From contig JAUIRK010000134.1 in assembly GCA_030549495.1 (NCBI GenBank), positions 124,001 to 188,000 on the forward strand: a stretch of 64,000 nt of DNA, read 5' to 3'. The translations under genes and the position numbers were made by a program. Below are positions 21,141 to 35,400 of the stretch, piece after piece. The stretch comes from Nectonema munidae (lineage: Eukaryota; Nematomorpha; Nectonematoida; Nectonematidae). Position 1 is the first letter of the stretch; each line of letters opens with the position of its first letter. Under the pieces are notes generated by a model. That model had not been told where the DNA came from. It did no database searches and worked only from the letters and a program-made list of their open reading frames with translations.

Positions 21141-24100
21141 AAATTTATAACCAAAAATGAAAAGTTGAAAGGACCTTAGGTGGCTAAATTTTCAATATTT
21201 TTTGGATCTATTCAATTTTAATGAAAAAAAGTTAAACTTTTTATTACCTTTAAGGTCTTTTTGACCTGTTGATGTCTTTAGAACGATTCTGAGGGTGAAG
21301 ATCCCAAGATGGGTTAACTGAAGGATTTACTTACAACCGTGAATGAAATGAATTATTTTTCTGCTTTATATATTGTTGGTATAAAATTGTCAAAAATGAA
21401 TTCATTATTTTATTTTGATTTCAACCTAAACAAAAAATATAGTACTTTTGAAAGGATAGAAATTATGTATAGTATGAAAAGATTATGCTTTTTGTCGTAA
21501 CTATGCTTCTTAAAAAGACAAAAAAGTACTGATTCGATGCACGGCCCAAAGTTTCTAGTCCAAACTTTCGAAATTACTTTTCAAAGATTTCATTAAAGTC
21601 TATCAGTTTTGAATGTTCTAACTTGTTTCTTAATCTTATCCGGGCCTATATCTTAGATGGGTTGTTCTGTCCTACGTGTCTCAAAAAAAAAAAAAAAAAT
21701 TTCTAAAAAAAATCCTCTGTCTACGTGCCTGAGCGTAACCATCAAAAACTTCATACACAACTCACGCTCTATAACTATTAACACCAGTGTTATGAATTTT
21801 AGAACAACTCAAGATTAGATTAAAAATAAGCCCAGACTTCTTAAAGAAAAGCCAAGAATAATGAAATTTATTGACAAATAAGGAAATTAGGGTATTTCAT
21901 TTATCGCCAAGTCAGAACATGTAATGTTGATTTGAGAAAAATATCCTTCAATGAATGAGTTGATATTTTCATGAATTTACATTAATTTAAATACTTGGAA
22001 CAATTTATTAAACCATCTGTAATTTCACGTTATCTACATCAGTATTCTGGTATTTTTAAATTTTGAGCATAATTAAAATTAGTTTTTTTTTCAAAGATTT
22101 TACTTAAACATTAACAAAGGATTTGGTTTGATTAAGTAAAGCTTAGATTCTTGACTGAAAGCTCTCCAGTTTAAGTCTCTTGAATCCATTATTGTTTAAA
22201 CTTTAAAGCTTCCTTACAAAATGATTTAGACTTATGGAAATACGAAATCTATACACGATATTTTACCCATGACGAAAGTAAAGAATTTGAAGCGTTAAAA
22301 ACTGCTTCTAAATATTTGAAAAAACCCAAGAAACCTAGAAACGAAGCATTGTATCAAGAAAGCAAGATCCTGGTTTAAAAACCAGGGAATGGTATCCTTG
22401 ATTAACATTGTCACACACACACTGGCTTCCAACAAACAAGGCAAACACATAATTAACCTTCCTAACTCGAAAAAACCTTGAGATCTGTGGATGTATGAAA
22501 CAATTTTAATAATATTAAAAAAAATTCGAAATTTTTCAGCCAAAGAAAGTTGAATAACAATTTTTATGAAGTTAAACACTGAATACAATTTCCTTTATCA
22601 AAGTCTTAAAATCCTCACCAATAGTTTTGTCCACGAACACACGCAAATTATGCACAGAAAATCACCTACCCTACTTCTACTACATTCACACTTCCAACCT
22701 CCTCAACGACACACACACACTTCCAACTCCTCAGAGCCAGAGCCGCTAACATACTCCACCCCTCCTTCACAACTTCACCACGGACGCGCGAAAAGCACCC
22801 CCTTCAACAACATCCTACTTCAAAGAAGTGAACACTGAGAAAGCGAAAGAAACCCTTATTTACCAATATTACAACCCCAATTATTATTATAACCTCTAGG
22901 ACTATAATAAGCACAGCATATTATGCAAGTCAAAAAATGAAAAAAAAATTTATTTTTAAAAAAAAAAATTTTTAATTTTTTTTTTCTTCCAAGAATGAAA
23001 GTCATTTCTTTCCAAGAGGAATAGCAAAATGAGAACAAGTGATTTGGTATAAAATATGTTAAAATCGGGAAGTCCTTTGTGTTGATCAAAAGTAACGATG
23101 TGATGAAGTGAGGTGAGGTTTCTTCAGTCAGGCGTTAAGATAGATTGAAAAAAAACTAAAAATTGCTTTCCCATCAAATGAATGCCATTTTCTTACAGAA
23201 TCTATTATGTGTGTAATAGTGATGAAAAATAAGTCAAAATTATAAACCCTTTTTGTTAATATAAAAAATATTGGAAACCAGTTTCTCCTCTTCAACGGTT
23301 ATATATCTTTTTCCACGCTTTTTATGTGTTTCCACATGGTATTATCCGGTAGTTTGCTCCTGCTAAACTTTTTTAATAAACTCACATTTTGACGACATTC
23401 TATTTACACAGAAAAATAACTTAAATTATAATACCTATTTGTTAACATAAAAATTTGTCAAATCCTTTATCACTATAGAAATATTTGGCATAGTTTTTGT
23501 CTTAAACTGTCTCTCCCTTTAAAAGTATCGATTTAACATATGTTGCTCTATCGTTTATCGGCCACGAGTAAAAGAGATTTGGTGCGAGTTGACCAAACCC
23601 CGATAAAACCAACCGATCAAAATACGGACATATGGGCCATACAAAATTGATTGATTACAAAAAAGATTTTATACACAGATTAGAGAAATGAAAGACTCTA
23701 ATTGAAATTTAATTGGATTAGCAATTTTCCAAAAGAAATCAAAATAAATTTATATCCATAGAAACTTTCAATCATTTAATTGAAATTCTTAAAAATTTTA
23801 TATCGACCATATGCGAATATCACCTCTTGTATGCCCACTTCGCCCAGAGATCCAGCTTAGAGATTGACACGACTACTTGATCTCTAATTCGTTTAGATTT
23901 CTGTCATGCCATATCAAAATCTGTTTCAGGTCGTACAATGATAGTTTCGCAACGTTACCACAACAGTTAATTAGATTACAACATAATTACATTATTTTGT
24001 CAGATGTTTTGTTAAAAAGAGATCTGTTCAAAAAAATTTGTCCATTCATATATTTTTGTAATCATTTTAAATGTCATAACACTCAGCCAGTAAATTTTCT

Positions 24101-25740
24101 TGAACATTTGCTCTTTTAAATGAACATAATAAAATTTGGGTTGAATGTACAGTAGAAGAAAGTTTCTATACTCTTTACAGACTCTTTGTCCACTATAGAT
24201 GCCTACATTTTTGGTCATTCATTTTTTCTCCGTATAATCATTTAATTTATCGCAACATATAGCATTGCTTTATTGTAGTCCGCATGTTGATTGACGTCAG
24301 CACTTTTTTCATGATTATTTTTACTCCAATGCGATGTTGATAAAAAAATGCAAAGCTCTTGCTTCGAAAAAAAGTAATAAAAAGGTTGGCTTTAAATTTT
24401 CATCTTCCCATGCAATCAACATCAGAGCTTCTTGGATTACAAACAAAATTAAAAGCGCGTTTATTTGATAAAAAGGAATTCAAGAGATGGGAAATTTTCA
24501 ACTGCAAAATTTCCTCCAAAAATGAAAACAAAATACGAAAGTTAGTGACCACCGATTAGAAGATATGAGAGTTTGTTTGGAAATCATCTACATAAAACAT
24601 CATCATCTTCCATGCACATAAGTCTTTTAGAGGTGCCAAAATACAGAAACTCATATGTCAAATTTTATTGCGGAAGGTTGGCATTTTTGATTGCCATTTT
24701 ATAATTAAGAGTGTAAGTAGATTTACAATCTTTATTGTGTAAATAAAAATTTAAAAAATGGAATTTTTTTTCCATAAAAAAATGATATAATTTTTTGACA
24801 TTTTTGATTCATTATTTTGAGACTTAGATAATACTTCTTATGAGAAAATATACAGCTAAAATAATTTTGTAATTATCAAGATATTATGTGCTAAATTTTT
24901 GCAAGAGTTGAAGAAAAAAAAGTAAAAAAAAATTAAAGAACTCTATACAAATCTCTCTAATAAATTAAGCTACCATATGTTTTTTAATAATAACAATTTC
25001 ACTACAATTAAAATTATCTTATCAAATTTTAACATGTTAAATGTGGCAATGTCATAAGCATGAGGATTTATATCATCAAAAATTTGTTTAGGAGTGTGTG
25101 GTACTTTGTTGATATGTTTACCCTAAATTTGGTCTGGAGAAGACCTGAGTTCATGGAAAATTTATTGTCCAACAATTTTCTTTCAATAAAAGTTTTAATC
25201 AATTGATTGTTCAAAAATTTTTTAAATAGTTCAAAAATTCCCAAAAAATAGTTCATTTTTTCTTTCAGCAAAAAAGCAAGTCCTATAACAAATCCTATAA
25301 AATCAAAATCCTATAACAAATTGCCATAATTATAAACAAAATTGATAAGAGATATAAAAAAAACTCATCAATTGATTTCTGCATTAAAAATGTGATTAAA
25401 TAATTTTGTCTGTAAACTAAGTAATAAACAAATGCATAAAGGATTGAAAGAGTTCATGGATATAAATTTAGCCCCAATTTCAACTTCTATCCACAAATTG
25501 ATAAAGATTTTTTTGAGAGTTAAAAAAGTATTAGTGAAATACACGTCATTTCATTTTGAATAAAAAAAAATTTTTTAAATAAAAAAATAAAAAAAAAGAG
25601 TTCATGGACGATTTGGACTAAAGACCTCAGACAATTTTATTATCGATATATTTCCGCGTCTAATTGAAATTCTCCCTTCTTATTGATGCTAAAATTGATT
25701 TTTTAATTCTAAATCTCGCCAAAGAGCTCGAAATAGGTAG
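21141..25740. other. Intergenic desert, no gene recognised
   Basis: Long AT-rich tract with homopolymer runs. A few short ORFs (22,295-22,588 minus; 24,359-24,559 plus) look like none I know. The block 22,600-22,850 is C-rich, with an (AC)n run near 22,711. Nothing here supports a gene. Confidence 0.5.
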
Positions 25741-25760
25741 AGAGAGAGAGAGAGAGAGAA
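25741..25760. repeat. (GA)n microsatellite
   Basis: An uninterrupted run of GA units in otherwise AT-rich DNA. Confidence 0.9.
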
Positions 25761-28142
25761 AACTTGTGTTCAACTTTTGTCTTCTCTTAGCTGATAAAAG
25801 TCACGTAAGGTGTTAGCCTGAAAATTACTAAAAGTTCTGCATCTTCGCCTACTTCATGTGACTTCCTTTGCACCCTGAAAGTTTAAGCAGATTTAGTGGA
25901 AGTAGATTAGTGGAAGTGTTTGTCTGTAAAGGCGCGACTAAGAAAAGAACTTTCAGCCACTCAAAGTTTCCTTCCGCCGCATTCGTTAAGAAGTGTATTG
26001 CTGCCATGTAGAATCGTGAAAATTTGGAATAATTGAGAAAGACTGTTTCCAAAATTTTAAAGAGAAGAAATTTGGGTTGGAAACTAGAGAAATCGATAGT
26101 ATAGGAAAAATGGTACAAAAAGAAGCTTTGCAAAGTGTCCTTCTTGAACTATAGTATTGAGAGGAATCATGCAAAGATTACACAAGTGATTTAAAAAATC
26201 AAAGATGCTAATTTAACTTTCAGAGATAAAAAAAAAAGTTTAATTTTCTAAATTTAACTTTCTGGAGAGCTATGCCATACAAAAGTGCACCTGTTTAAAA
26301 AAGAAATCTCCAAACAAGTTCATCTAAACTCTAAAGAAAGAAACTGGTTAAAATAGAATAATTGAAATAAGACATGCTCTATTTTAGAAGTATTAATATC
26401 AATAATATGGGAAAATTTATTCTTTAAATATAAATTTTTTATTTTTAGGTCAATACTTGTTTCATGTAAAAAAAATAGCTTCAAAGGTAAAACTATGAAT
26501 ATCGAAAGATTCAATGTCGTAAACAAAGTCAAAACAGGAATGAATAAAAGAAATGAATACTTTTGCTGTTAAATATGTTTTATGATTTGTAAATAATAAT
26601 AATAATAATAATCAATTTATGTAATTCATCTTGTGATTAATTTCTCATTTTTATTTTTCTTTTTTTCATATCTTTACATTTCGGAAATTAATTTGCATAT
26701 TTTGCTAATTAAATTAATTAATTTGCTATTAATTATTGCTAATTTTATTTTGATTGAATAAAATTATAGTTATAGTATAATTATCGGCAACGAAATCCAA
26801 ATAAAAGAAAGGAATATTTCTCTGAAAACAAATGGGGACTTCGTTGAACGTACGCCTAGTTCCAATATCTTTTTCCAATCCGAAAAGCTTGATTCTGAAT
26901 TAATTTTTTAGAAGCAAATACAAAAAATGCGAGAAAGGGCCAATGTTGGGGGGGGAGGAGGTGTCAAAAAATGGTGTTCTTTTAATTTCATTGCTTTATT
27001 TTTTCATTATCCCAGAGGTGCACACATTTTTTCGATATCTTTGTTGAACTATATGAATTTTCCAATATTTCTTCTTTACTTTTAACATATGAAAACATAA
27101 ACACAATGTTTTTCTGTTTTTAAATAATCGATTGAATAAATAAAAATATAAGGGATTTATTTTTTACTCTATTTCTGATCATTCCTTTTGTAATTTGGCC
27201 TTCTCATTTCAAACATTCTTCCTTTATATACTATTTTTTCATCTCCCCCCCCCCCTTTTTTTGGGCCGATATTGTGGTTATCTTTCATTTAACATTTCTG
27301 TCATAGTAGAATTGATTTGCAACCTGGCGTTCCATCAAAAGATGGAATAATTTTATAATGGAATTTATCTCCTGATAATTTTCTCACCACTCACCTTCCT
27401 TCAACCGTATATTCTGAATTTATTTTCAGAACTATCACTTCTCTCATTTTTAGTGTCATTTATCTCACAATTTTTAGCTTTAATTGGAAAGTAAATTTTA
27501 ATAAAATGTTTTTTTTACGTTTTGGAAACTTTAGTTTCTTCAGAAAAAAATTTAAGCCCACTTTTTGTCAAAAAAAAACTGTGTTTCCTAAGCCTCGATC
27601 TAAGCTTTACCTCATTCCACTGAAGGAAGGAAACATTTCGATTGAACATTTTAAAAAAGAAAACATGCAATTTGAGTAGAAAAGAAGGCATCGTGATTAG
27701 GATCTCTTAGGATCTCTTAGATTTAAGTGGGCGCAACTCAAAAAATTTGGATTCAAGTGGATTGAACTATTTTTTGCATCATTTACATTTTAAGTAGAGA
27801 AAAAAAGTTTATACCGTTAATAAAAAGGAATGAAACATTTGTGAAAAATAAAGGAATTTTGCTCTTTTTCTTCGAATTGCTTTCTCTTTGTTTAAAATAG
27901 AATTAAAGTTTGTCTCATTAGACAAACAAAATATCAAGTTGTGAAGCGTATCTTCAAGTTGACTTTTTTCAAGCCAATATTGAGTAAAAAGATAATATAA
28001 AGTTTCAAAAGATCGCTAATCTTCGGAAAATTTTACCGATTCCGATTCACTCGGTACAGCACTAATCTTTAGACTCTAAAGGTCACTCCTTAATATCCTG
28101 CTTAACGTTTATAAGTTTAGTAAATAGGGTATCATCCATTTC
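25761..28142. other. Intergenic desert
   Basis: AT-rich, with (AAT)n near 26,596, a G run near 26,948, a C run near 27,246 and a 12-bp tandem duplication (aggatctcttag) near 27,700. No gene or transposon part recognised. Confidence 0.5.
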
Positions 28143-29621
28143 ATTTTGGTATTATCCATTTGATTAGTTATCTTTTTTTTAAAACTAAAAAAGTTGCTAA
28201 AACTTTCAAAGTATTTTTCAAATTAATTATTTTTGTAAGGGAAGAAAAATTTTGTCTTTCAAATTTTTCAAGTTTTTTTGTCCGGGTTTGATGATTTAAA
28301 AATCTGAGAGTTAAATTTAAATGTCATGAGAATTATGTGGGAAGTTGATATTGGAAGCATGATTTTTGACTTAAGGTTGAAGGAACATTAGACCGAACCC
28401 ATATGCATGGACGGATTCTTTACCTGATGCGTCAAATTAAGGATTATAGGAAGTCTAAGGTAACTTTTTTCAAATAATGGTCATTACTTTTTATATTTTC
28501 GCTTGCTCCATCGCCAAAATTTCCCATTCTTTTCCCTGGCATATGTCAACTTTCTTGATCTCTTTTTTGATTTCACTATTTTACATCTCAAATCAATCAA
28601 AATTTGCCGTGGAAGAGAGGATTATTTCATTTTCATTTTAAAGAAAGAAAGTTTATTTTCAAACAAACGATAAAAAATGTAAAAAAAGAAAACCAGGGTA
28701 ATTTGCAATTAAAAATAAAGATGACATGTTTCAAAGGAAATTATTTACAAGAATAAGGTGATGTTTGGATTTCATCTAAAAAACTGTTGCAATAATTGTA
28801 ATAATTTTATGTAAATATTTTGAAATTTTATTAGAATTATTAATCACTGACCTCTACTTACGGGCATAGGTTTGTTTATTATAAGTTTGATTTATTACTA
28901 AAAAGGTCACTTGAAGAAAATGCTAGTATTTTGGATTGAGTATTTTTTATATAAGAAAAATAATTTAATTTTAATTTATTATTGCAATTATATGACACAA
29001 GTAGTTTTCTAATTAATTTAGTATAAATATATTTGAATAATAAATTAACCTCATTTTAGTTGATTCAATAATATCACGATAGTATCAATTCAATAGTATC
29101 ACGAGATAAAGCTAAGTAAAACATTTAAATATTAATTAATTAGGGATCTCATAAAATAATTAGTGTACTAAATAAATGAGTAAATCAAACATTTTTTTCT
29201 TACAAACTGGTATTATGAAAATCAATCCTTAGATTATTATTATTCGTCAACCTCAACAGTCAACATGCATCAGGACTTTTTGAGAACAAATTTCCTTTAT
29301 GGAAGGCATTTTTGCTTCAATGATCCCTCAGTCTCAAAGATTCCTCGTTTTTTTCTGGAACGCAACTATATTAACGTGTTTACAGCTTTTCTCAATCGTT
29401 TTACGCTCGCAGAAGCCTTGATACATTAAATCCTTCAAGGAACTTTAGACTTATCACAAATCTAAGAAGTCTTTTATCGTAAAATTTGTAACTTGGTTTT
29501 TTGAAAGACAACTTTTTTCTTTCCTCACAAAAATAATTAATAATTTGAAAAATACTTTGAAATTTAGCAACTTTTTTAGTTTAAAAAAAAAGATAACCAA
29601 TCAAATGGATAATACCAAAAT
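28143..29621. repeat. Long inverted repeat pair, possible decayed DNA transposon
   Basis: Arms of about 130 bp at 28,143-28,275 and 29,486-29,621 are reverse complements with few differences; the outer core ggtattatccatttgatt is exact in both. About 1.2 kb of non-coding AT-rich DNA separates them. This layout fits a foldback or TIR element, or two opposite copies of one short repeat. I found no clear target-site duplication. Confidence 0.6.
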
Positions 29622-30900
29622 TAGCAAGTTACGGCTATGGAATGAAATCAAAACTTAAAAGAGCTTAAAAGAGAAGTTGTTGTTCGTTTCGTGATAAGCA
29701 AAGCACGTTCACCTCTTAGGCCATATGCTCTCAAAGGTAATGAGAGTTATTTATGATTATAATTCAAAAGTTGGCGGCCTTAAGGATCGAATCTATATGA
29801 GCTTTGAATGTTAAGACGCCCTAAAGCAGAAAAAGTGAAACTGAAATTTGGGATTTGAAACTAGAAATTTGGCTACAAAATGTGTTGAGTAAGTATAGTA
29901 ACTTGCGTAGAGTAAGTATAGAGTAAGAGTAAGTATAGTAACGCCCTTCACTAAATGCTAATTACATTAAACATGCCATCAAAATGATTTTTCCCCTGGA
30001 CACTCCATTTAAAAATCACACCTCCCCACTTCTTATCATCCAAAAACAAAATTAAAATATTCAAGTCAATCACTTGTTTCTTTGTGCTGAGCTATCAACC
30101 TTCGCCATTTTGTAGGAACACGTTTGAGACGAGTTGCAGTAAAACAATTCATTCACAACTTTGCAAAAACACAAATCATCATTAATGTCAAAGCGAATTT
30201 CACAATGTTGTTGCGACTTTTTGGAGGCATATGGCCTGCACAATTTTCTCAGTAGATTACATTCCAACCGATTTGATCAAAGAAGATCCGCTCTTGACTT
30301 TGTAAGAGCTAAATCACAGATTAATTTATTGATTATTTAATAATTTATTGAAAAAAAATTGAATACACAATTTTCTCTTTAAAATCTAATTGCTATGAAT
30401 CTGTTGCAAATTTTGTTTAAAGTTCGAACACTTATTAAAGCATTCATCGTTTTTATCTTTAAATCATGAGAGGCCAACATGTGTTGTAAATCCAGCCCCA
30501 AAACACATGTTTTTTTTCTAAAAAAAAATTAAAAAAAATAGCAAAAGAAAAATACTAAAATTTGATGAAAGACAGTATAATTCTAGCATTTCAGTAAAGA
30601 ACGAGACACTAGTGAAAAAACATGAGGCTTAAATTTCGCAAACTAATAAGATTTTCCTACAATTTTTCCTGGTATGTCAATATACTTAGATTTTCTGCTG
30701 TTTGTGTCATTTGCCCCAACACTATCCGTGCACGAGTGGCAAATAGAGGTTTAGTACAAGAAGGTATTCGCCGATTAGAAATTTTAAGTTAGTTTTAGAT
30801 AATGCCCATTTTTGACGAAATTTTTGTAAAACCCTTTTTTCTTACGTCATTTGGTATAAAAAAACCAAAAGATTTTCCTCTTTAATAGCTTTACATATAC
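29622..30900. other. Intergenic, nothing firm
   Basis: A 65-codon minus-strand ORF at 30,070-30,267 is Cys-rich but matches no family convincingly. The short direct repeats near 29,890-29,940 (agtaagtatagtaac) are simple. Confidence 0.4.
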
Positions 30901-32389
30901 ATATACATATACGAGATAGCTTTATTTACACGGAATATTTGTACGCTGAAGTTATGAATGGATACGAACTGCTGATTGATTTTACAATAATAATCACCGA
31001 TTACTGTTTAGCCAGATTTGTGTCGCATAAAATATGGAACACTGTCATTTCCAATTTGTCATGTCTATCAGTAGCGCAATCGATACAACCAATCACCACT
31101 ACACGCAACACTAATCATTTTTGAAAAATGTGAAGCATCTTTTCCTCACATGTTCTTCCGCGCTGCATTTTCTTGGAGGCGTGTGCGCTTGAATCTCATT
31201 CTCATCAAATACAGTGTAATCTCGCATGCAATAGATAGAGAGATGCACTTAAAATCGAGTTCATATTCTGATGGCTGTTCTGCTAATAAAATGTTTGTCC
31301 TATTTTTTAATGCTTTTATTTTTACATGGCATAACTTTTTTACATACACATCTAACACACATATCCTCTCTCCCTCCCTCCCTCTCTCTCTGTCAACACA
31401 CTCATCATTATTGTCAACGGCACCACATATCATGATGAACTAGTCCACTGCATCCGAGTCTTTAATGATTTTCGTCATCTTCCTTCTTATCATTACACAA
31501 AATGTAGTGCTTTTTTCTCTTTTTCTTCAATCCATTTTGTGTGCTAAAGCAGCTTGATTCTGAATCGTGTGCCTCCTCCTTTCATAAAAACTCGCTGGAA
31601 TGAATAATTTAGAATGCTTTCGTTAGCACCCCATTTAATTGGCTACCCTACCTGTCAATCATGAGTAAATGGATTAGCGTCGTTTTCACTTTTGTGGTTC
31701 ATTATCTATCCATCATCATCAACAACAGCAGGAGAAGCATCAGTTTTTAATTTGTGATGAAATGAAATACTGATTTGTCTTTAAGCTCATAATCAATTCC
31801 ACCAGGTAAATGATTATATCTGGGATTAGAAGATAAGAGCAGCAAAGTGTATTATTGTATTGACCACGCATAACAATAATAATCCCTTTCTGCCAGAAAA
31901 AGACTCACTCCGACCTTCTCACTGACACAAAAGAGATTATCACGACCGACCATTACCTAAGAAACATCAACGGCCTCTTTGATCTCTTCCTTCCAAGCTC
32001 ATCCCTCAAAAGTCAAGTATCACACGCACAACATACCTTAGCTTTTCGCTTCCTTTGCCACTTGGGCAATTATTCCTCTCTTTGTTCTCAAGCTCTTACG
32101 AAGCAAATTCGTCCTCACAATGGAATCAAATCAGAACATCACTCTGTCATCGCACACAGAGCATTTGTTTTGTCTTCTTTAACTTCTTTACACCACTGAC
32201 CACTGTCATAAGTGTTAACATATTGGTGAGCAATCAATCATTTCAAGGATTACACACATTCTTTGAATAGCCGTATCATCCCATTCACTATCACTATCTT
32301 CTCGAAAATTTTTTCCTGCTAAAGAATAAAGATTTCAAAAAGCTTTTCCTTACTTCGCTACGAACGACGCAAACATTAAAAACTGATTC
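30901..32389 (+). promoter_or_regulatory. Wnt5 upstream region (5' UTR and promoter candidate)
   Basis: The 1.3 kb before the Wnt5 start codon is less AT-rich than the desert before it. It contains a (CT)n/(CCCT)n tract near 31,368-31,393. It has no convincing ORF. A compositional shift just upstream of the first coding exon suggests promoter or 5' UTR sequence. The start of transcription cannot be read from the sequence. Confidence 0.4.
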
Positions 32390-32460
32390 ATGGCGAACTT
32401 ATTCATCTTCTACTTCTTATCTCTAGCTTTCCTATTTCACCTGGCAAGCTCTTCTTGGTG
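32390..32460 (+). CDS. Wnt5: Wnt5 exon 1 (signal peptide)
   Basis: The ATG is followed by a strongly hydrophobic stretch and ends SSWW across the splice (TG before gtatgc, first G of exon 2). It is too short to stand out as an ORF. The two points that fix it are phase agreement with exon 2 and the SWW match to WNT5A. Confidence 0.88.
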
Positions 32461-35400
32461 GTATGCTTAATTTTAATTAATAATTGATTGTTTAGTTACT
32501 TATTTGTGTGTCAGTAGTTTGCTGATTATCAAGTTTCTTTAAATAATAAATAGGTATTGAGTTATTTGTCAAAAAAATATATTTATGTTATTCAGAATAA
32601 TTGGGGTTATATAGTTTATATCTATCTAGATCGCCATTTTTCCTTAATAAAGCTCACTTTAAATTCGAGAACTTGGAATAAACAATATTTTTATTATGTT
32701 CTACAAATCAATCAAATTTTATGTCTGAAACATCTAATCAATTATTTCTAATTTTATTCCAACTGATATGTCTGAAATAAATCTTCCTTTATATAAAGTC
32801 ATTTAAAGCAATGTACTTAAACATTGTAGTTTTCAATTAAATCAAAAAAGTCCATAACCATCAAGTGACTATTTTTGAAAGTTTCATAAAAAGCGGATTC
32901 AGGCTTTTCTTCATTTGAATTTTTTGAAGCTTAATTTTTTACAAATGGTAAATTTGGCTTCATCTATCAACATATGTATCTAAACACACGCAGGCAGCAT
33001 GAATACACACAAAATTTCCTATATTTAGAAACAAATAATTATTCACCATTTTCTTATATCTATTTTCTTATAGGGCGTGAGTAAGGTTGGTGAGATGCTC
33101 GGTTTCGATGACTCAAGGTCTTGGGTTCGATCCTGCATCAAGCCTACTTTCTTCATATTTTGATACAAGCGGTGCAATTATGCCTTCTCGATGAAAACAC
33201 CCCCACGGTACCTTTACCTTTATAATAAAAAAAATAACGCTAGGCGGAAGGAAACAAATTTTCACACTTTGAAAACTTCTTTGCCAATATTCGATTTCTT
33301 TTGAAAAAGTCGTTTCCTGAAACATATTTCAGATACGTACTTGTTAAATAGCCAAGAGTTTTTTTTTTTAAGAATTAAGGGTCATTGACATTGCTTGAAT
33401 TGAAGATTAAGGATTTTATGACATCAAACTTTATTCTGGATTAGTTATTGATCAAAAAATCTTTATAGGTAGTTATGAAAGTCTGTGATTTTTTTAGAAT
33501 TGAAAGATCTAAGAAGGGAGGGATTCTTAACCTCCTGGTGGATGGGATTCAAGAGATTCATTGAAGATCAGAATAAACAGTTTTTTTATTGAAAATTATG
33601 AATATACTTTCATATATACATTTTTTTGATTAAAACATTTCAAAATATTCAAAAATGAATTTTTGCTACTACAAAAAATAATCATTGCATGCAAGATTTT
33701 TTTATGACTTTCATGTGATAATTTCTTTGGATGGGGTGCATAACTTTCATTTTTTTTTATTTGTTTTAAGGGGTTCGTTAAGAATTTCATTCAAAACAGA
33801 AATATTTGGAATGAAAGGGCGCGAATTCTTTACAATTTTTTTTCAGAATTTGAGGGTCAATGACACTGTTTAGGAGTAGATTAAAGATTTTATTCCAAAA
33901 ATGGAATATATAGGACATGGAAGGAAAGATTACCATTTGTGGAATTATTTTCAAATTTTACTCATTCTATAACTCATAAAAAGATATTTGATAAAGGTGT
34001 AGTTTTTGTTCTTTTGTGAAATGATTATTATGAATCTCTTTTTTGCAAGTTAGTAGGTAGACTTGGAATAGTTCTAAAAATAAATTCTCATAATTATTGG
34101 TATCGTTACTTTGAACCTAAAAAAGCGTTCGTTATCACTACCTCAAAAACAGTTCATCACTATTTTTACAAAATAACAAAAGAATCTTAAAACTCAAATA
34201 GTATACATAATTTCGATGTAAGTTTTGTAAATTATCCAAAAATTAGGAAAATATTTTATTTAATATTGAAAGTAAAATCAAATTTGTCCAAATTCTAAAA
34301 CAAATCTAGTTTTTTGATAAAATAAAAAAAAACATTTTATAAAAAAAAGGGTAAGTATAAGGGTAAAACAATTTTTTTATCACAAATATCAATTCCAGGT
34401 GTCCAATTAATAACATAAAAATTTGTTATTTGAATTTGAATAAAAACCGATCAAAATATTGTTATTTTCCATATACACATCGCATCCACTCAAATTCATT
34501 TTATAGCAAATCGTTGCCCATATGTTATTTTGTATATCAGATTATTTTAGTGCATTGTTTTGGTAACTTGAAATAAAATTCTGCAATATACTTTTCTGCT
34601 TTTAAAATCTTAAATTTCGTCACTTTGACGTTTTATGTTGTGAAATAGAGTATTATTTCTTTCCAAAACTTAAAATTTTTGTTTTTACATAAATATAATT
34701 TAAAATCTTTGTATTTTGGAAATGTTTTACGTTTTTTTTAGTTTTGAAGACAAACTATATATACAATTTTTAGTGATAATAATAATTTGCGAAAAACCGA
34801 TGTTAAATCAAAATCAAATTTTTCTAAATCATGGCTATAGTAATCAATAATAATAGGTAATAAGTTAATTTTTTGATTGATTTCACTTTTAAGATCAATA
34901 AATTGTATATTTTTGGGAAACAAATAAAATATACGATATGAATTCTTCAATATTTCGTTTCTAACTTTTGAACTTGCGCTCTATCTCATGATGAAAGTGG
35001 AAAGAAAATACACATATGTCGTCAATCAGCATTTTTCACGTTTCTTTTTAGGCAGATAGGAATTCTGGGAAGTAGTTACCTTGGGCCAAATGATTTGAAG
35101 ACGGGAGAAAAGTCGATCTGTAGCACTTTGCCTGGACTCAGTTCGGGACAGAAGAAGTTGTGCATGCTTTACCTCGACCACATGTACGGGGTGAAGAAGG
35201 GTGCTGAAGTTGGCATCTTTGAGTGCCAGAATCAGTTCAAATTCGAGAAATGGAACTGCAGCAGTTTGAAGGATCACTCCACAATGAAACTACTTCATAA
35301 GATTCGTAAGTTTCAAAGCCTTAACTTCTACAATACCATATCTTTCAGTATGAGCACTGGGGTCAGAAAGATGAGTTTTTACGTCTAGAATACGATTCTT

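Noticed and set aside
30070-30300. Cys-rich minus-strand ORF, considered as a piggyBac C-terminal finger
   Set aside because: Cysteine spacing does not fit the CxxC pattern and no transposase core is nearby.
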